Source of the DNA: a candidate division LCP-89 bacterium
GTDB lineage: Bacteria > Electryoneota > B3-LCP
Assembly: GCA_025774735.1 (NCBI GenBank)
Contig: JALGZU010000003.1
Coordinates: forward strand, 1 to 26,668
Length of the DNA: 26,668 nucleotides
Reading direction: 5' to 3'
The first letter of the stretch is position 1; each line of letters opens with the position of its first letter. A model generated the notes under the pieces. That model was not told the DNA's origin, did no database searches, and worked only from the letters and a program-made list of their open reading frames with translations. The translations under genes were made by a program, and so were the position numbers. This document shows, in pieces, positions 1-6,782 of the stretch.

Positions 1-603
1 AAGGCGAGTGAAGGCCTTGCCGACGAAGCGTGCTCCGAACGCAATCATGAAAGCGAATGCCACGACGGGCAGGGAGGGCCCTACACCGTAGACGGCCGGA
101 TAGAGCACCGGGGAGTCGAAACGGAGGGCGAGTGGCACGAGGCTGCCGAAGAACAGGGCAGCCGACGCGGGACAGAAAGACAGGGCGAAGAGCGCCCCAA
201 GGGGTGCGGCTCCCCACAGGCCGTTCGACACCAGCCGGCGTCGCAGTTTCTCGGTCGCTCGCCCCTGTCCGGGCAAGGTGGGGCGCAACCATTCGACCAG
301 AATCGCGCCGGTCACGACAAGCAGCGGGCCGAGTATCTGGTTCATGTACTGCTGCAGAAATTGAGAGACCCTGGGGACCGAGAGCAAACCCATCACGAAC
401 AGGGCGGCAAGCGCAACATACACCGCACTTCGCCCAATGGCGTACAACAGACCGCCACCGAGAACGTACCTGGGGTTGTCCACCCTGCGGCCGAGGTAGG
501 AAATCGCGGTGATGTTGGTAGCCAGCGGGCAGGGACTGATTGATGTCAAGAGTCCCAGCCACAGGGCGGAGGCCACACTCAGTGCTGCCTCGTCCGGCGT
601 CAC
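1..603 (-). CDS. ArsG-like / CcdA-type membrane permease, 3' end cut by window edge
   Basis: The 201 visible residues are highly hydrophobic, with several membrane helices. Two Cys-Pro motifs stand out: SPCPLATN around C25 and SFCPASAA around C144. Paired CP motifs are typical of the CcdA/DsbD membrane family, which moves electrons across the membrane through thiols. In arsenic clusters this family, directly after an ArsF-like protein, is annotated as the ArsG permease linked to handling of aromatic arsenicals. The start is a GTG whose last two bases form part of the upstream gene's TGA (GTGA overlap), which implies translational coupling. The C-terminus lies outside the window. The family call is good; the substrate is inferred from context. 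A plain CcdA-type thiol transporter serving the ArsF-like thioredoxin would also fit. Confidence 0.8.
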   Translation of the reverse strand, partial: MTPDEAALSVASALWLGLLTSISPCPLATNITAISYLGRRVDNPRYVLGGGLLYAIGRSAVYVALAALFVMGLLSVPRVSQFLQQYMNQILGPLLVVTGAILVEWLRPTLPGQGRATEKLRRRLVSNGLWGAAPLGALFALSFCPASAALFFGSLVPLALRFDSPVLYPAVYGVGPSLPVVAFAFMIAFGARFVGKAFTRL

Positions 604-1094
604 GACTTGAGGTACTCCCCGATGGAACGCTGGACGTACTCGATGAAGCGGGGCTTGTCCCGAACCAGCGTCCAGGCATCCTGGAGGACTTGATAGCGAG
701 TCATCCGGCCGCCATCCACCTCGACGACAACGAGGGAACTGCTGACAAGGCCGAAGTCTTCAACGAAGTGCTCGTTATCCGGCTCATCAGTGTTGACGAC
801 ATTCCATTTGAGCCGTCCCGACTTGAGTTGTTCGCTGTACTTACCTTCGACGGCTTCCTTGGCGTACGCCTCGATTGTTCGGCAGGTCTTGCAGCGTCGG
901 GTTCCATGGAAGTAGTAGACAGTGATTTGGTCCTGGGAACCGCTCTTGCTCTCAGTCGTCGTCGCTGTGGCATCCTCCTTCGTCACCGGCTCGTTGCCCA
1001 ACAGCGGCGCCGGGTACCATGCTGTTGCAGCCCCCAGCACGAGCGCTACAAATAGCAATCTGCTCGTGATGAAACCCATCGACCCCTGCTTCAT
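600..1094 (-). CDS. ArsF-like secreted thioredoxin-fold protein
   Basis: This is a 164-residue protein. The N-terminus (about residues 1-34) has a positive start and a hydrophobic stretch ending near PLLGNEP, consistent with a signal peptide or lipid-free export signal. A low-complexity linker rich in T, E and S follows. From about residue 57 there is a thioredoxin-like domain with a CKTC motif (C68, C71). In ars operons such proteins are labelled ArsF ('nitrophenyl compound nitroreductase subunit'); this label is family knowledge, not a demonstrated activity here. The ATG at 1094 was chosen because AGGAGG lies 5 bases upstream; two in-frame starts further 5' lack this. It overlaps the next permease by 4 bases, so the CxxC protein and CcdA-like permease probably act as an extracytoplasmic thiol relay. 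Confidence 0.8.
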   Translation of the reverse strand: MKQGSMGFITSRLLFVALVLGAATAWYPAPLLGNEPVTKEDATATTTESKSGSQDQITVYYFHGTRRCKTCRTIEAYAKEAVEGKYSEQLKSGRLKWNVVNTDEPDNEHFVEDFGLVSSSLVVVEVDGGRMTRYQVLQDAWTLVRDKPRFIEYVQRSIGEYLKS

Positions 1095-1141
1095 ATCGAC
1101 CTCCTTCTGCGGAAATCGTTCCCCCATTGATCCCCCGCGAG

Positions 1142-2476
1142 TCACTTCAAGAGCCCATAGAGCATCCCGGTGATCGTCGCAACAGCCACGATGATCAGAG
1201 AGAACGCCACTGTCTTCTTGACCCCCATCACCTTGATCAGCACGAGCATGTTCGGAAGCGACAACGCAGGTCCTGCGAGGAGAAGGGCGAGCGCCGGTCC
1301 CGGCGCCATACCGTGCTCCATCAGCGCCTGGGTGATCGGCACTTCGGTCAGCGTGGCGAAGTAGAACAACGCTCCGACCACGGAACCGATCAGCGTCGCC
1401 GGCAGGCTGTTGTCTCCGACCAGCATCGCGATCTGCCTTTCCGGAAGAAGGGCGGAGATGAAGCCCACGACAAACACCCCACCGAAGAGTAGGGGTACGA
1501 GCAGCTTCGCGAAGTCCCAGGTGCTATGCATCCAGGTGCCGAACTCGTCCCGACCGATCCAGCGCCAGGACATGAGCGCGACGGCCAGCCCCATGAGCCC
1601 GGCGAGGTACCAGCGCACGTGATAGATGTCCATTACCCAGCTCTTCGTCTCCTCGATCCCGGCGACCTCAGCCTTGGGAATGACAACGCGGTCACCGGCA
1701 CGCACCCCTTCGCCTGTCTCCTGCACCTGGACCATGATCTCGTCGTGCATTTCCTGCAGGACGACACCGCGGACCCGAGTGCCGTCAATCCGGTGAACGA
1801 CCGCTTCGCCGGGATTGAACCAGTCGCTGAACACGAGAAAGGCGATCATGCCGGCCAGCAGGAGCGCGTTCTGCCAAATCGGCCGGGTTACCCCGGACGG
1901 CTGGGGCATCTGCGCGGCCGCCTCGATCTTTTCACGCTCCTCGCGCCGGAATAGACCCGCCATACCGAGCCCGACCAGGAAGGCAAAGAGGATGGCGCCG
2001 AGCGCACGCCACAGCCCAATCTCGAAGCCCAGCACCCTCGCCGTCAGGAAAATGGCCAGCACGTTTATGGCCGGGCCCGAATAGAGAAAGGCTGACGCCG
2101 GCCCCAGGCCGGCTCCCAGGTTGTAGATGCCGGCGAACATCGGCAGCACGCTGCACGAGCAAACCGCGAGGACGATGCCGGCGACGGACGCGACGGAATA
2201 TGCGGCCAGCTTGTTGGAGTTGGGGCCGAGATAGCGCATCACCGCGGCCTGGGACAGGAACGTCGTGATGCCGCCCGCGATGAACAGCGCCGGTACCACG
2301 CACGCAAGGGTGTGGTTTCGGGCGTACCATTGCAATAGCTTGAACGCCTCGAGGATCGCGCCTGTTACTTTCGGGTTTGCCAGCGGCAGGTAGTAGGCCA
2401 GGCCGAAGATGGCTGCCATGGCGCCGAAGATTTTCAGCTCCCGATTGATGGTCATGGGTTCCGTTCCCACCTTCAT
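1142..2476 (-). CDS. arsP: ArsP-type permease (DUF318/YraQ family), putative organoarsenical or metal efflux
   Basis: This 444-residue polytopic membrane protein has two hydrophobic halves separated by a soluble segment (about residues 215-275) rich in charged residues and Val/Gly. The signature CSCSVLPMFAGIY followed by GPASAFLYSGPAIN in helix 3-4 is characteristic of the DUF318 permease family, to which the organoarsenical exporter ArsP belongs. The second half repeats a similar LTEVPITQALMEHGM / GPALSLPN pattern. It sits 37 bases after an arsR gene, with an inverted repeat in that gap. The ATG at 2476 has no good ribosome site because the operator abuts it; an in-frame ATG at 2455 is the alternative start. 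The substrate (trivalent methylated or aromatic arsenicals, possibly another thiophilic metal) is inferred. Confidence 0.85.
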   Translation of the reverse strand: MKVGTEPMTINRELKIFGAMAAIFGLAYYLPLANPKVTGAILEAFKLLQWYARNHTLACVVPALFIAGGITTFLSQAAVMRYLGPNSNKLAAYSVASVAGIVLAVCSCSVLPMFAGIYNLGAGLGPASAFLYSGPAINVLAIFLTARVLGFEIGLWRALGAILFAFLVGLGMAGLFRREEREKIEAAAQMPQPSGVTRPIWQNALLLAGMIAFLVFSDWFNPGEAVVHRIDGTRVRGVVLQEMHDEIMVQVQETGEGVRAGDRVVIPKAEVAGIEETKSWVMDIYHVRWYLAGLMGLAVALMSWRWIGRDEFGTWMHSTWDFAKLLVPLLFGGVFVVGFISALLPERQIAMLVGDNSLPATLIGSVVGALFYFATLTEVPITQALMEHGMAPGPALALLLAGPALSLPNMLVLIKVMGVKKTVAFSLIIVAVATITGMLYGLLK

Positions 2477-2477
2477 T

Positions 2478-2497
2478 ATTTGGCCAATCCGCCAAAT
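2478..2497. promoter_or_regulatory. Inverted-repeat operator between arsR and arsP
   Basis: ATTTGGC, six spacer bases, then GCCAAAT gives a perfect 7-bp inverted repeat immediately upstream of the permease start. The same TTGGC-N6-GCCAA core is found ahead of the neighbouring arsR. This makes it a likely binding site for that ArsR protein, giving the permease its own repressor-controlled promoter. The binding protein is inferred. Confidence 0.6.
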
Positions 2498-2513
2498 ACT
2501 TGAGCAAAAAAAG

Positions 2514-2843
2514 TCAGCCCACGTTATGGGCCTTTTTCGCGGGCTTCACCGCATCCTGCACCTGGCGGACGCAATCGAAGACGTTCAGAACGCAGGGGGT
2601 CTGGAGACGGTAGAACACCTGCAGCCCTCGCTTGTCATCGGAGATGACGCCCGCCATCTTCAGCAACCCGAGGTGCTTCGAGACGGTGGAGATATCCGCA
2701 CCGACGAGCCCCTGGAGATCCGAAACACAGCGTTCCCCCTTGGCCAGCTCGTCCACGATGAAGAGACGCGTCGGATGGGCCAGCGCCTTCATGAGCCGTG
2801 CCTTTTCCTCATAGCGGGTTTTGTGGTTTCCCGTCAGTTTCAC
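2514..2843 (-). CDS. arsR: ArsR/SmtB-family metalloregulatory repressor (arsR copy 1)
   Basis: This is a 109-residue winged-helix protein with the family core ALAHPTRLFIVDEL, then ERCVSDLQ, a recognition helix around DISTVSKHLGLL and a beta-wing near GLQVFYRL. The usual CxC of the alpha-3 metal site is reduced to a single Cys (C39, sequence CVS). Two further Cys lie in the C-terminal helix (C84 in TPCVLN, C91 in DCV). This Cys arrangement is common in repressors paired with DUF318 permeases and suggests a three-thiolate As(III)/Sb(III) site. The GTG at 2843 is the start: GGAGG lies 6 bases upstream. An inverted repeat overlaps the promoter region, implying autoregulation. It is followed by the arsP-like permease. 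Confidence 0.92.
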   Translation of the reverse strand: MKLTGNHKTRYEEKARLMKALAHPTRLFIVDELAKGERCVSDLQGLVGADISTVSKHLGLLKMAGVISDDKRGLQVFYRLQTPCVLNVFDCVRQVQDAVKPAKKAHNVG

Positions 2844-2854
2844 GGGGCCTCCGT

Positions 2855-2874
2855 ATTTGGCAATCCGGCCAAGT
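2855..2874. promoter_or_regulatory. Inverted-repeat operator upstream of arsR copy 1
   Basis: ATTTGGC-N6-GCCAAGT forms 7-bp arms with one mismatch (TTGGC/GCCAA core perfect), 12 bases before the GTG start. The core and spacing match the site in front of the permease, so both are probably bound by the same ArsR. Confidence 0.6.
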
Positions 2875-2915
2875 ATACGGCATCAGACCATCCGAGTGCA
2901 GGTGCCTAGCGCATG

Positions 2916-2964
2916 ACGTCTCCAGATCCTGCTTCCGGACATCGCGGATCTTCCTGGTGTCCTT
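2916..2964 (-). repeat. Direct repeat copy 1: orphan 3' end of an arsR gene
   Basis: Positions 2916-2957 are identical over 42 bp to 3640-3681, and the match extends to 49 bp with two mismatches. In minus-strand translation it encodes KD-TRKIRDVRKQDLET, the C-terminal segment of arsR copy 2 (KDARKIRDVRKQDLET). Similarity continues weakly into the start of the arsC relic. No arsR body precedes it, so this is a fragment left by duplication or recombination. Confidence 0.85.
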
Positions 2965-3055
2965 AACGTTTCGCCATATGGCTAGATAGCTTTGGCTAGC
3001 GTGTCTCTGCGTTTGTCGTGGAGACGACCCGCGCCTCCTGTTACTTTCAACCCGG

Positions 3056-3541
3056 TCACCAGCCTGAGATCGTCTTGCGCACCGCGTCCTTGATGTGACG
3101 CCGACCCTGATGACCTTGCACGATCGTCTCGCCAAAGACCACAAGTTGGGGGTTTGGCCCGTCCTCGTCGCCCGAGGCGTATGTGATCACGGGTTTCAAC
3201 TCGAACTCCGCAAAAACCGATTCGAGCATCTCCACGAATTCGTCTCGCTTTTTGCAATCTTCCCCCCGAACAGTCACCTCGATTTCTGAGAAGAGGTGAC
3301 GGATATCCTCCCCCTTGTATCGGAGGTACTCCCGCCACAGCGCTGTGCGGTAGGTCTCCTTCCGCCGGTCGGCAATGTAGTTGTCTGCTTCGAGCGTATC
3401 CATCAAGAGATCGATGATCGCCTCCCGGTCCGTCAGGCAGGACTCCGCCACTTTTTTCAGAGCGTCTCTGAGCCTTACGATTCCCACACGATTTAAACCG
3501 ACGAGCACCTGCCTCACCCCGACACTCTTGAATTTCAACAT
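3056..3541 (-). CDS. Conserved protein of unknown function in the ars cluster, possible thioredoxin-like C-terminus
   Basis: This 161-residue soluble protein is one I cannot name. The first about 85 residues look helical (GIVRLRDALKKVAE, then NYIADRRKETYRTALWREYLRYKGED). The last about 75 residues show a beta-strand start with a lone Cys (VTVRGEDCKKRDEF), then a segment resembling the end of small thioredoxin/glutaredoxin folds (NPQLVVFGETIVQG). In ordinary small thioredoxins a CxxC would sit where GEDCKK is; here only one Cys is present. The ATG at 3541 is preceded by a GGGAG-like site. The gene begins 7 bases after the arsC relic, so it is probably carried on the transcript from the CxC-type arsR. 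A role as a thiol partner in arsenic handling is speculation. Confidence 0.7.
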   Translation of the reverse strand: MLKFKSVGVRQVLVGLNRVGIVRLRDALKKVAESCLTDREAIIDLLMDTLEADNYIADRRKETYRTALWREYLRYKGEDIRHLFSEIEVTVRGEDCKKRDEFVEMLESVFAEFELKPVITYASGDEDGPNPQLVVFGETIVQGHQGRRHIKDAVRKTISGW

Positions 3542-3548
3542 CTATCCA

Positions 3549-3632
3549 TCACTCCCAATACCGAACCCCGGCCATCTGACTACGGCACGAGTTGCCGGTG
3601 CAGAGGAACAGGATCTTCAGGTGCGGTAGCAT
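3549..3632 (-). pseudogene. arsC: arsC relic (thioredoxin-coupled arsenate reductase, N-terminal fragment)
   Basis: An ATG-initiated frame of 27 residues begins MLPHLKILFLCTGNSCRSQM. The CTGNSCRSQMA segment is the P-loop and catalytic Cys motif of the low-molecular-weight-phosphatase type ArsC, which starts its protein with this sequence. After about residue 21 the similarity ends and the frame closes at a TGA. A functional enzyme needs roughly 110 more residues with two further Cys, so this is a 3'-truncated remnant. It overlaps the end of the upstream arsR by 16 bases, the usual coupled arsR-arsC layout. Confidence 0.85.
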
Positions 3633-3979
3633 GCGCTCAACGTCTCCAGATCCTGCTTCCGGACATCGCGGATCTTCCTGGCGTCTTTCGCGATCCTCGG
3701 ATCGTCGCGGAGCTCCGCCACGATCCAAGCGACTGCCCGTTTCGCGGCCGTGCCGGCCCGACAGTCCGGCAGCCGGTAGAAGTGCCACTTGCCTTGCTTG
3801 CGACGCTGCACCAGGCGGGCCTGCTGGAGGACGTTCATGTGCTTGGAAACGGTGGACGGCGCCAGACCGAGCACCTCGATGATCTGGCACAGACAAAGCT
3901 CACCGTCGCTGAGGCTCAACAAGGCACGGACGCGCGTCTCGTCGCTCAGGGATTTGGTAATGGAGAGGATCTCGTGCAT
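3617..3979 (-). CDS. arsR: ArsR-family arsenic-responsive repressor, CxC type (arsR copy 2)
   Basis: This is a 120-residue winged-helix repressor. The alpha-3 metal site reads GELCLCQI (C29, C31), the classical As(III) sensor motif. The recognition helix is near APSTVSKHMNVLQ, and the wing contains KWHFYRL. The C-terminal tail (KDARKIRDVRKQDLET) is duplicated as an orphan fragment at 2916-2964. The ATG at 3979 has GGAG 8 bases upstream. A strong inverted repeat sits about 15 bases before the start, as expected for an autoregulated arsR. Downstream it overlaps the arsC relic. It differs in sequence and Cys pattern from the other arsR in this cluster, so the two repressors probably have separate operators and ligand sites. 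Confidence 0.93.
   Translation of the reverse strand: MHEILSITKSLSDETRVRALLSLSDGELCLCQIIEVLGLAPSTVSKHMNVLQQARLVQRRKQGKWHFYRLPDCRAGTAAKRAVAWIVAELRDDPRIAKDARKIRDVRKQDLETLSACYRT
3640..3688 (-). repeat. Direct repeat copy 2: 3' end of arsR copy 2
   Basis: This is the intact source or sister copy of the 49-bp repeat at 2916-2964, in its native place at the end of the arsR coding sequence. The spacing between copies is 724 bp, spanning the arsC relic and the unknown gene. Confidence 0.85.
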
Positions 3980-3993
3980 CGAGCTTGCTCCGT

Positions 3994-4015
3994 TACTTCG
4001 TCATGTAACGAAGTA
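3994..4015. promoter_or_regulatory. ArsR operator upstream of arsR copy 2
   Basis: TACTTCGT, six bases, then ACGAAGTA gives a perfect 8-bp inverted repeat ending 15 bases before the arsR ATG. It overlaps where the promoter of the leftward ars transcript should lie. Its sequence is unlike the TTGGC-type sites of arsR copy 1. Confidence 0.75.
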
Positions 4016-4060
4016 TATACGGCCTCCAGCGGCAAAGCAAGGGCATACAAGAGAGAGTGG

Positions 4061-4148
4061 TGGACGCGGGAATGATCATCCCGCGTCCCCAGATAAGTCA
4101 TTTACTATGAATAAGTTATAGTGGTGGAGGCGGCGGGAATCGAACCCG
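4061..4148 (-). repeat. Direct repeat A (left island boundary) with tRNA/tmRNA 3' end
   Basis: This 88-bp block matches 22751-22838 with 9 mismatches by hand count. Read on the minus strand it starts with a T-arm (GGGTTCGATTCCCG), then the acceptor strand GCCTCC and ACCA, i.e. the last about 28 bases of a tRNA-like gene. A spacer and a hairpin follow (GGACGCGGGA and TCCCGCGTCC arms, 4062-4088, 7-base loop). The acceptor strand would pair with a 5' GGGGGCG containing a G-U at position 3, as in tmRNA or tRNA-Ala. The rest of the gene is absent. Such 3' ends are classic integrase attachment sites; the attachment role is inferred. Confidence 0.7.
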
Positions 4149-4462
4149 TTCCGGGGCAACGAATGATCTCATTGATGGCGCACGACTTATGTCCCAACTG
4201 ATTGATAACTCGTTGCCTTGTGGACAACTTGTTGTGCTCTGGAGTCCCCTGCATTCCCCTGGAGTCCTCCCCAGTCTTGGAGACATGTTGGAGACGGTCC
4301 AGTTGCCTACGAGGCCCCGCCGACCGATTCAGAGCAGGCCCTCGAGGAAGCCCTGAAAAAGGCTGAAGACCTTCGCTGGCAGGCTGATGAGATCCTCGCA
4401 GAGGCTTGGGAGGCTTACCATTCTGGAGACAGATCTATATCGGGGGTCAGCCCGGTCATTCT
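4149..4462. other. Non-coding stretch beside repeat A, no convincing gene
   Basis: About 310 bases separate repeat A from the metallophosphoesterase. A plus-strand open frame here begins with the translated tRNA 3' end (VEAAGIEP) but stops after about 26 codons. A later plus-strand frame contains an Ala/Glu-rich helix-like segment (EEALKKAEDLRWQADEIL) with no recognisable family. I see decayed sequence rather than a gene. Confidence 0.5.
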
Positions 4463-5326
4463 TTATAACAACTCTCTTTTTGCGTGATCCAGATCATCCA
4501 GATCGAACTCGACAAGGGCCAGTTCCTCCCCGTCATGCGCTGCACCGAACATGTGGGTTCGACCGATCCGATCCCTCCAGGAACCCGACAGGCGAGTTGA
4601 TTCGTGAATGTGCCCATGTAGCGTCAACAGAGGTTGGCGGGACTCAATAAATTTCCTAACCGCGATGCTACCCACGTGAACGTCGAGAGGTACACCATCC
4701 ACAAATTTCCCGTCCAGCCCGGCCCGGTCCAGCTTGGTTTCGTAGGGGGGAGAGTGGAAGAGAAACAGGGCATCATGGAGATCTGTTTTGCCCGCCAGTT
4801 TTTCCAAATCCTGTTGGATCGTGGAATGTTTCATAACATTCCGGGGAACCGTCACCGATCGCCTTCCTTCTTCCGGTGAAACACAACCGGGGTCGACGTG
4901 CCGTGAAACATCATATCGTTCCCAATCCTTATTGTGAAAAGGCGAGGGAGGAATGTAAGAGTAACCGTAAACCCGATAAAAGGAGAGAGGGCGGGATCTC
5001 TCATGGATATAATTCCAAATACCTTCCTTCTCCAACTCCTCGAAGGCACTTTCCTCCGATCTCGAATCATCATTCCCGAGGATGAGAAAAACTCCGGGGT
5101 AATCCTCTTTCATGATTCTCTTAAGTCTTTTGAATTCCGCACCAAGGAAATCATTGACAAAATCATCGTTGATATTTTTCTGGGTGGCCGCTCGCAGGAA
5201 AAAGTGAGGGAGGAGATCACCGCCCAGGAAGACCGCGGCGGGATTTTTCTTCTCGATCACATGAAAGAGTTTTTCATAGCGACCCGGGGCACCATGAAGG
5301 TCAGATGCGAAAAAACATTGAACCAT
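4463..5326 (-). CDS. Calcineurin-like metallophosphoesterase
   Basis: This 287-residue protein carries the five metallophosphoesterase blocks in order: SDLHG (D9, H11), GGDLL (D37), LGNDD (N85, D86), a central LFHSPP and a C-terminal LHGHIHES (GHxH). These residues bind two metal ions that activate water for phosphoester hydrolysis. No signal peptide is seen, so it is probably cytoplasmic. The ATG at 5326 has AGAGG about 7 bases upstream. It follows the sigma-54 regulator by 109 bases on the same strand and may share its transcript. The substrate is unknown; the family includes protein phosphatases, nucleotide phosphodiesterases and 2',3'-cyclic phosphodiesterases. Its base composition is AT-richer than the ars cluster and the glutamate operon. 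Confidence 0.85.
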   Translation of the reverse strand: MVQCFFASDLHGAPGRYEKLFHVIEKKNPAAVFLGGDLLPHFFLRAATQKNINDDFVNDFLGAEFKRLKRIMKEDYPGVFLILGNDDSRSEESAFEELEKEGIWNYIHERSRPLSFYRVYGYSYIPPSPFHNKDWERYDVSRHVDPGCVSPEEGRRSVTVPRNVMKHSTIQQDLEKLAGKTDLHDALFLFHSPPYETKLDRAGLDGKFVDGVPLDVHVGSIAVRKFIESRQPLLTLHGHIHESTRLSGSWRDRIGRTHMFGAAHDGEELALVEFDLDDLDHAKRELL

Positions 5327-5435
5327 CCTAGCCTCTTGTGCCTCTCATTATTGGCCCAATTCGCAAATCGTGATAGTCAGTCCCAGTTGCCCGAGAAGTC
5401 GGAATCGCATGTTGTGAAAGAAAATAAGAATCCGA

Positions 5436-6782
5436 TCAGGAACTTTCAAATTTCTTTATTTTTTCGCGGAGGGTTTTTCTATCAATACCTAATATATTCG
5501 CTGCTTGTGTTTTATTTCCGCCAACGATGGCAAGAACGTTTCGGATATGCTCCGCTTCAACTTCATCTAAAGTATTCAAGGCTCCGCCTTCCCTGGGAGC
5601 AGAAAACCTCATGACAGAGGGAAGATCCGGAACGTCAATGATATCGCCTTCTGTCATGACCACCAATCTTTGAATTACGTTCTCAAGTTCGCGAACGTTA
5701 CCAGGCCAGTGGTAATTTTCCAACGATTCGAGAACTTTCTCGGAAAGTTTTGGGGTGGGCCTTTCAAATTCCTTTGAAAATTTGGAAACCAAATGATGGG
5801 CCAAAAGGAGAATATCTTTTCCGCGCTTTCGCAAGGGAGGAGCATCAACGGTAAGGACGTGGAGCCGGAAAAAGAGGTCTTCCCGAAAGACCCCGCGTTT
5901 CACCAGAGAATTGAGGTTTTTATTTGTGGCCGCGATAATCCTGACATCAATCTTTCGGGAACGGGTGGCACCCAGCATGAAAACTTCTTTGTCTTGAAGA
6001 ACCCTGAGGAGTTTGACCTGAAGGGATAGATTGAGTTCGCTGATTTCATCCAGAAAAATAGTACCGCCGTCAGCAGTAAGAAAGAACCCGGCACGGGATT
6101 CGGTTGCTCCCGTAAACGCTCCTTTGGCATGGCCGAAAAGCTCACTCTCAATGAGTCCTTCCGGGATTCCTCCGCAGTTAACAGGGACAAAAGGCGAGGC
6201 GGCTCTTTGGCTTTCATAATGGATGGCCCTGGCCACCAATTCCTTCCCTGTTCCGCTCTCACCCGAAATAAGGACGGTTGCTTTTGTATTGACCACTTTT
6301 CGAATGAAATGGCCAATCTCGACCATGACTGGAGATTCGCCGAGGATACCCGGCAAAAACAGCGCCGGAGCTTGCCTTTCCGGACGACCCAATTTCCCCC
6401 TGTCCTTTTTTAGGAGAGCTTTTTGCACGGCCTTGAACAGCTCCTCGTCGGTAAATGGTTTTGATAAATATTCCTCAGCACCACTCTTAATCGCCTCCAC
6501 AGCCTTTTCAATTGAGGCGAACCCGGTGATCATGATTACCGCCGTATCCTTAAAATTCGCTTGAATGTGTCGAACAAGGTCCATTCCACTGACTTTGGGC
6601 ATTTTGTAATCGGTGATGACGAGGTCAATAGGAGTAGATTCCAGCACCGAGACTGCCTCTGAAACTCCGGGGGCGGTAAGAACCCAGTAGTTTTTTGAGG
6701 TTAAATTCCTTTTGAGGATTTCCCTTGTTTCCTTGACGTCATCAACGACAAGAACAGACCGTTTTTGATTTCCCTGATTCAT
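5436..6782 (-). CDS. NtrC-family sigma-54-dependent response regulator
   Basis: This 448-residue protein has three classic parts. Residues 1-125 are a receiver domain with acidic pair D14/D15, phospho-acceptor D58 (ITDYKMP) and K in SKPF. About 150-385 is an AAA+ domain with Walker A GESGTGKE, the sigma-54 contact loop GAFTGA and Walker B GGTIFLDE. The C-terminus is a Fis-type helix-turn-helix ([20 protein letters not shown]). All catalytic elements look intact, so it should hydrolyse ATP and remodel sigma-54 RNA polymerase. Its ATG overlaps the stop of the histidine kinase by one base (TAATG), so the two are a co-translated pair. A likely target is the near-consensus -24/-12 site at 9366-9381 ahead of the glutamate/redox operon, although this is inference. 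Confidence 0.97.
   Translation of the reverse strand: MNQGNQKRSVLVVDDVKETREILKRNLTSKNYWVLTAPGVSEAVSVLESTPIDLVITDYKMPKVSGMDLVRHIQANFKDTAVIMITGFASIEKAVEAIKSGAEEYLSKPFTDEELFKAVQKALLKKDRGKLGRPERQAPALFLPGILGESPVMVEIGHFIRKVVNTKATVLISGESGTGKELVARAIHYESQRAASPFVPVNCGGIPEGLIESELFGHAKGAFTGATESRAGFFLTADGGTIFLDEISELNLSLQVKLLRVLQDKEVFMLGATRSRKIDVRIIAATNKNLNSLVKRGVFREDLFFRLHVLTVDAPPLRKRGKDILLLAHHLVSKFSKEFERPTPKLSEKVLESLENYHWPGNVRELENVIQRLVVMTEGDIIDVPDLPSVMRFSAPREGGALNTLDEVEAEHIRNVLAIVGGNKTQAANILGIDRKTLREKIKKFESS

Noticed and set aside
2973..2982. GCCATATGGC palindrome as a third ars operator
   Set aside because: Short, includes a common NdeI-type core, and does not match either operator type; no gene start is positioned to use it.
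4062..4088. Intrinsic terminator at the 10-bp GC-rich hairpin (also 22752-22778)
   Set aside because: The hairpin is strong, but no T-run follows on either strand; I keep it as part of the repeat.
4121..4148. Complete tRNA or tmRNA gene on the minus strand
   Set aside because: Only the T-arm, acceptor strand and CCA are present; no D-arm, anticodon arm, tag region or 5' acceptor strand (GGGGGCG) is found in the next 400 bases, either here or at 22811-22838.
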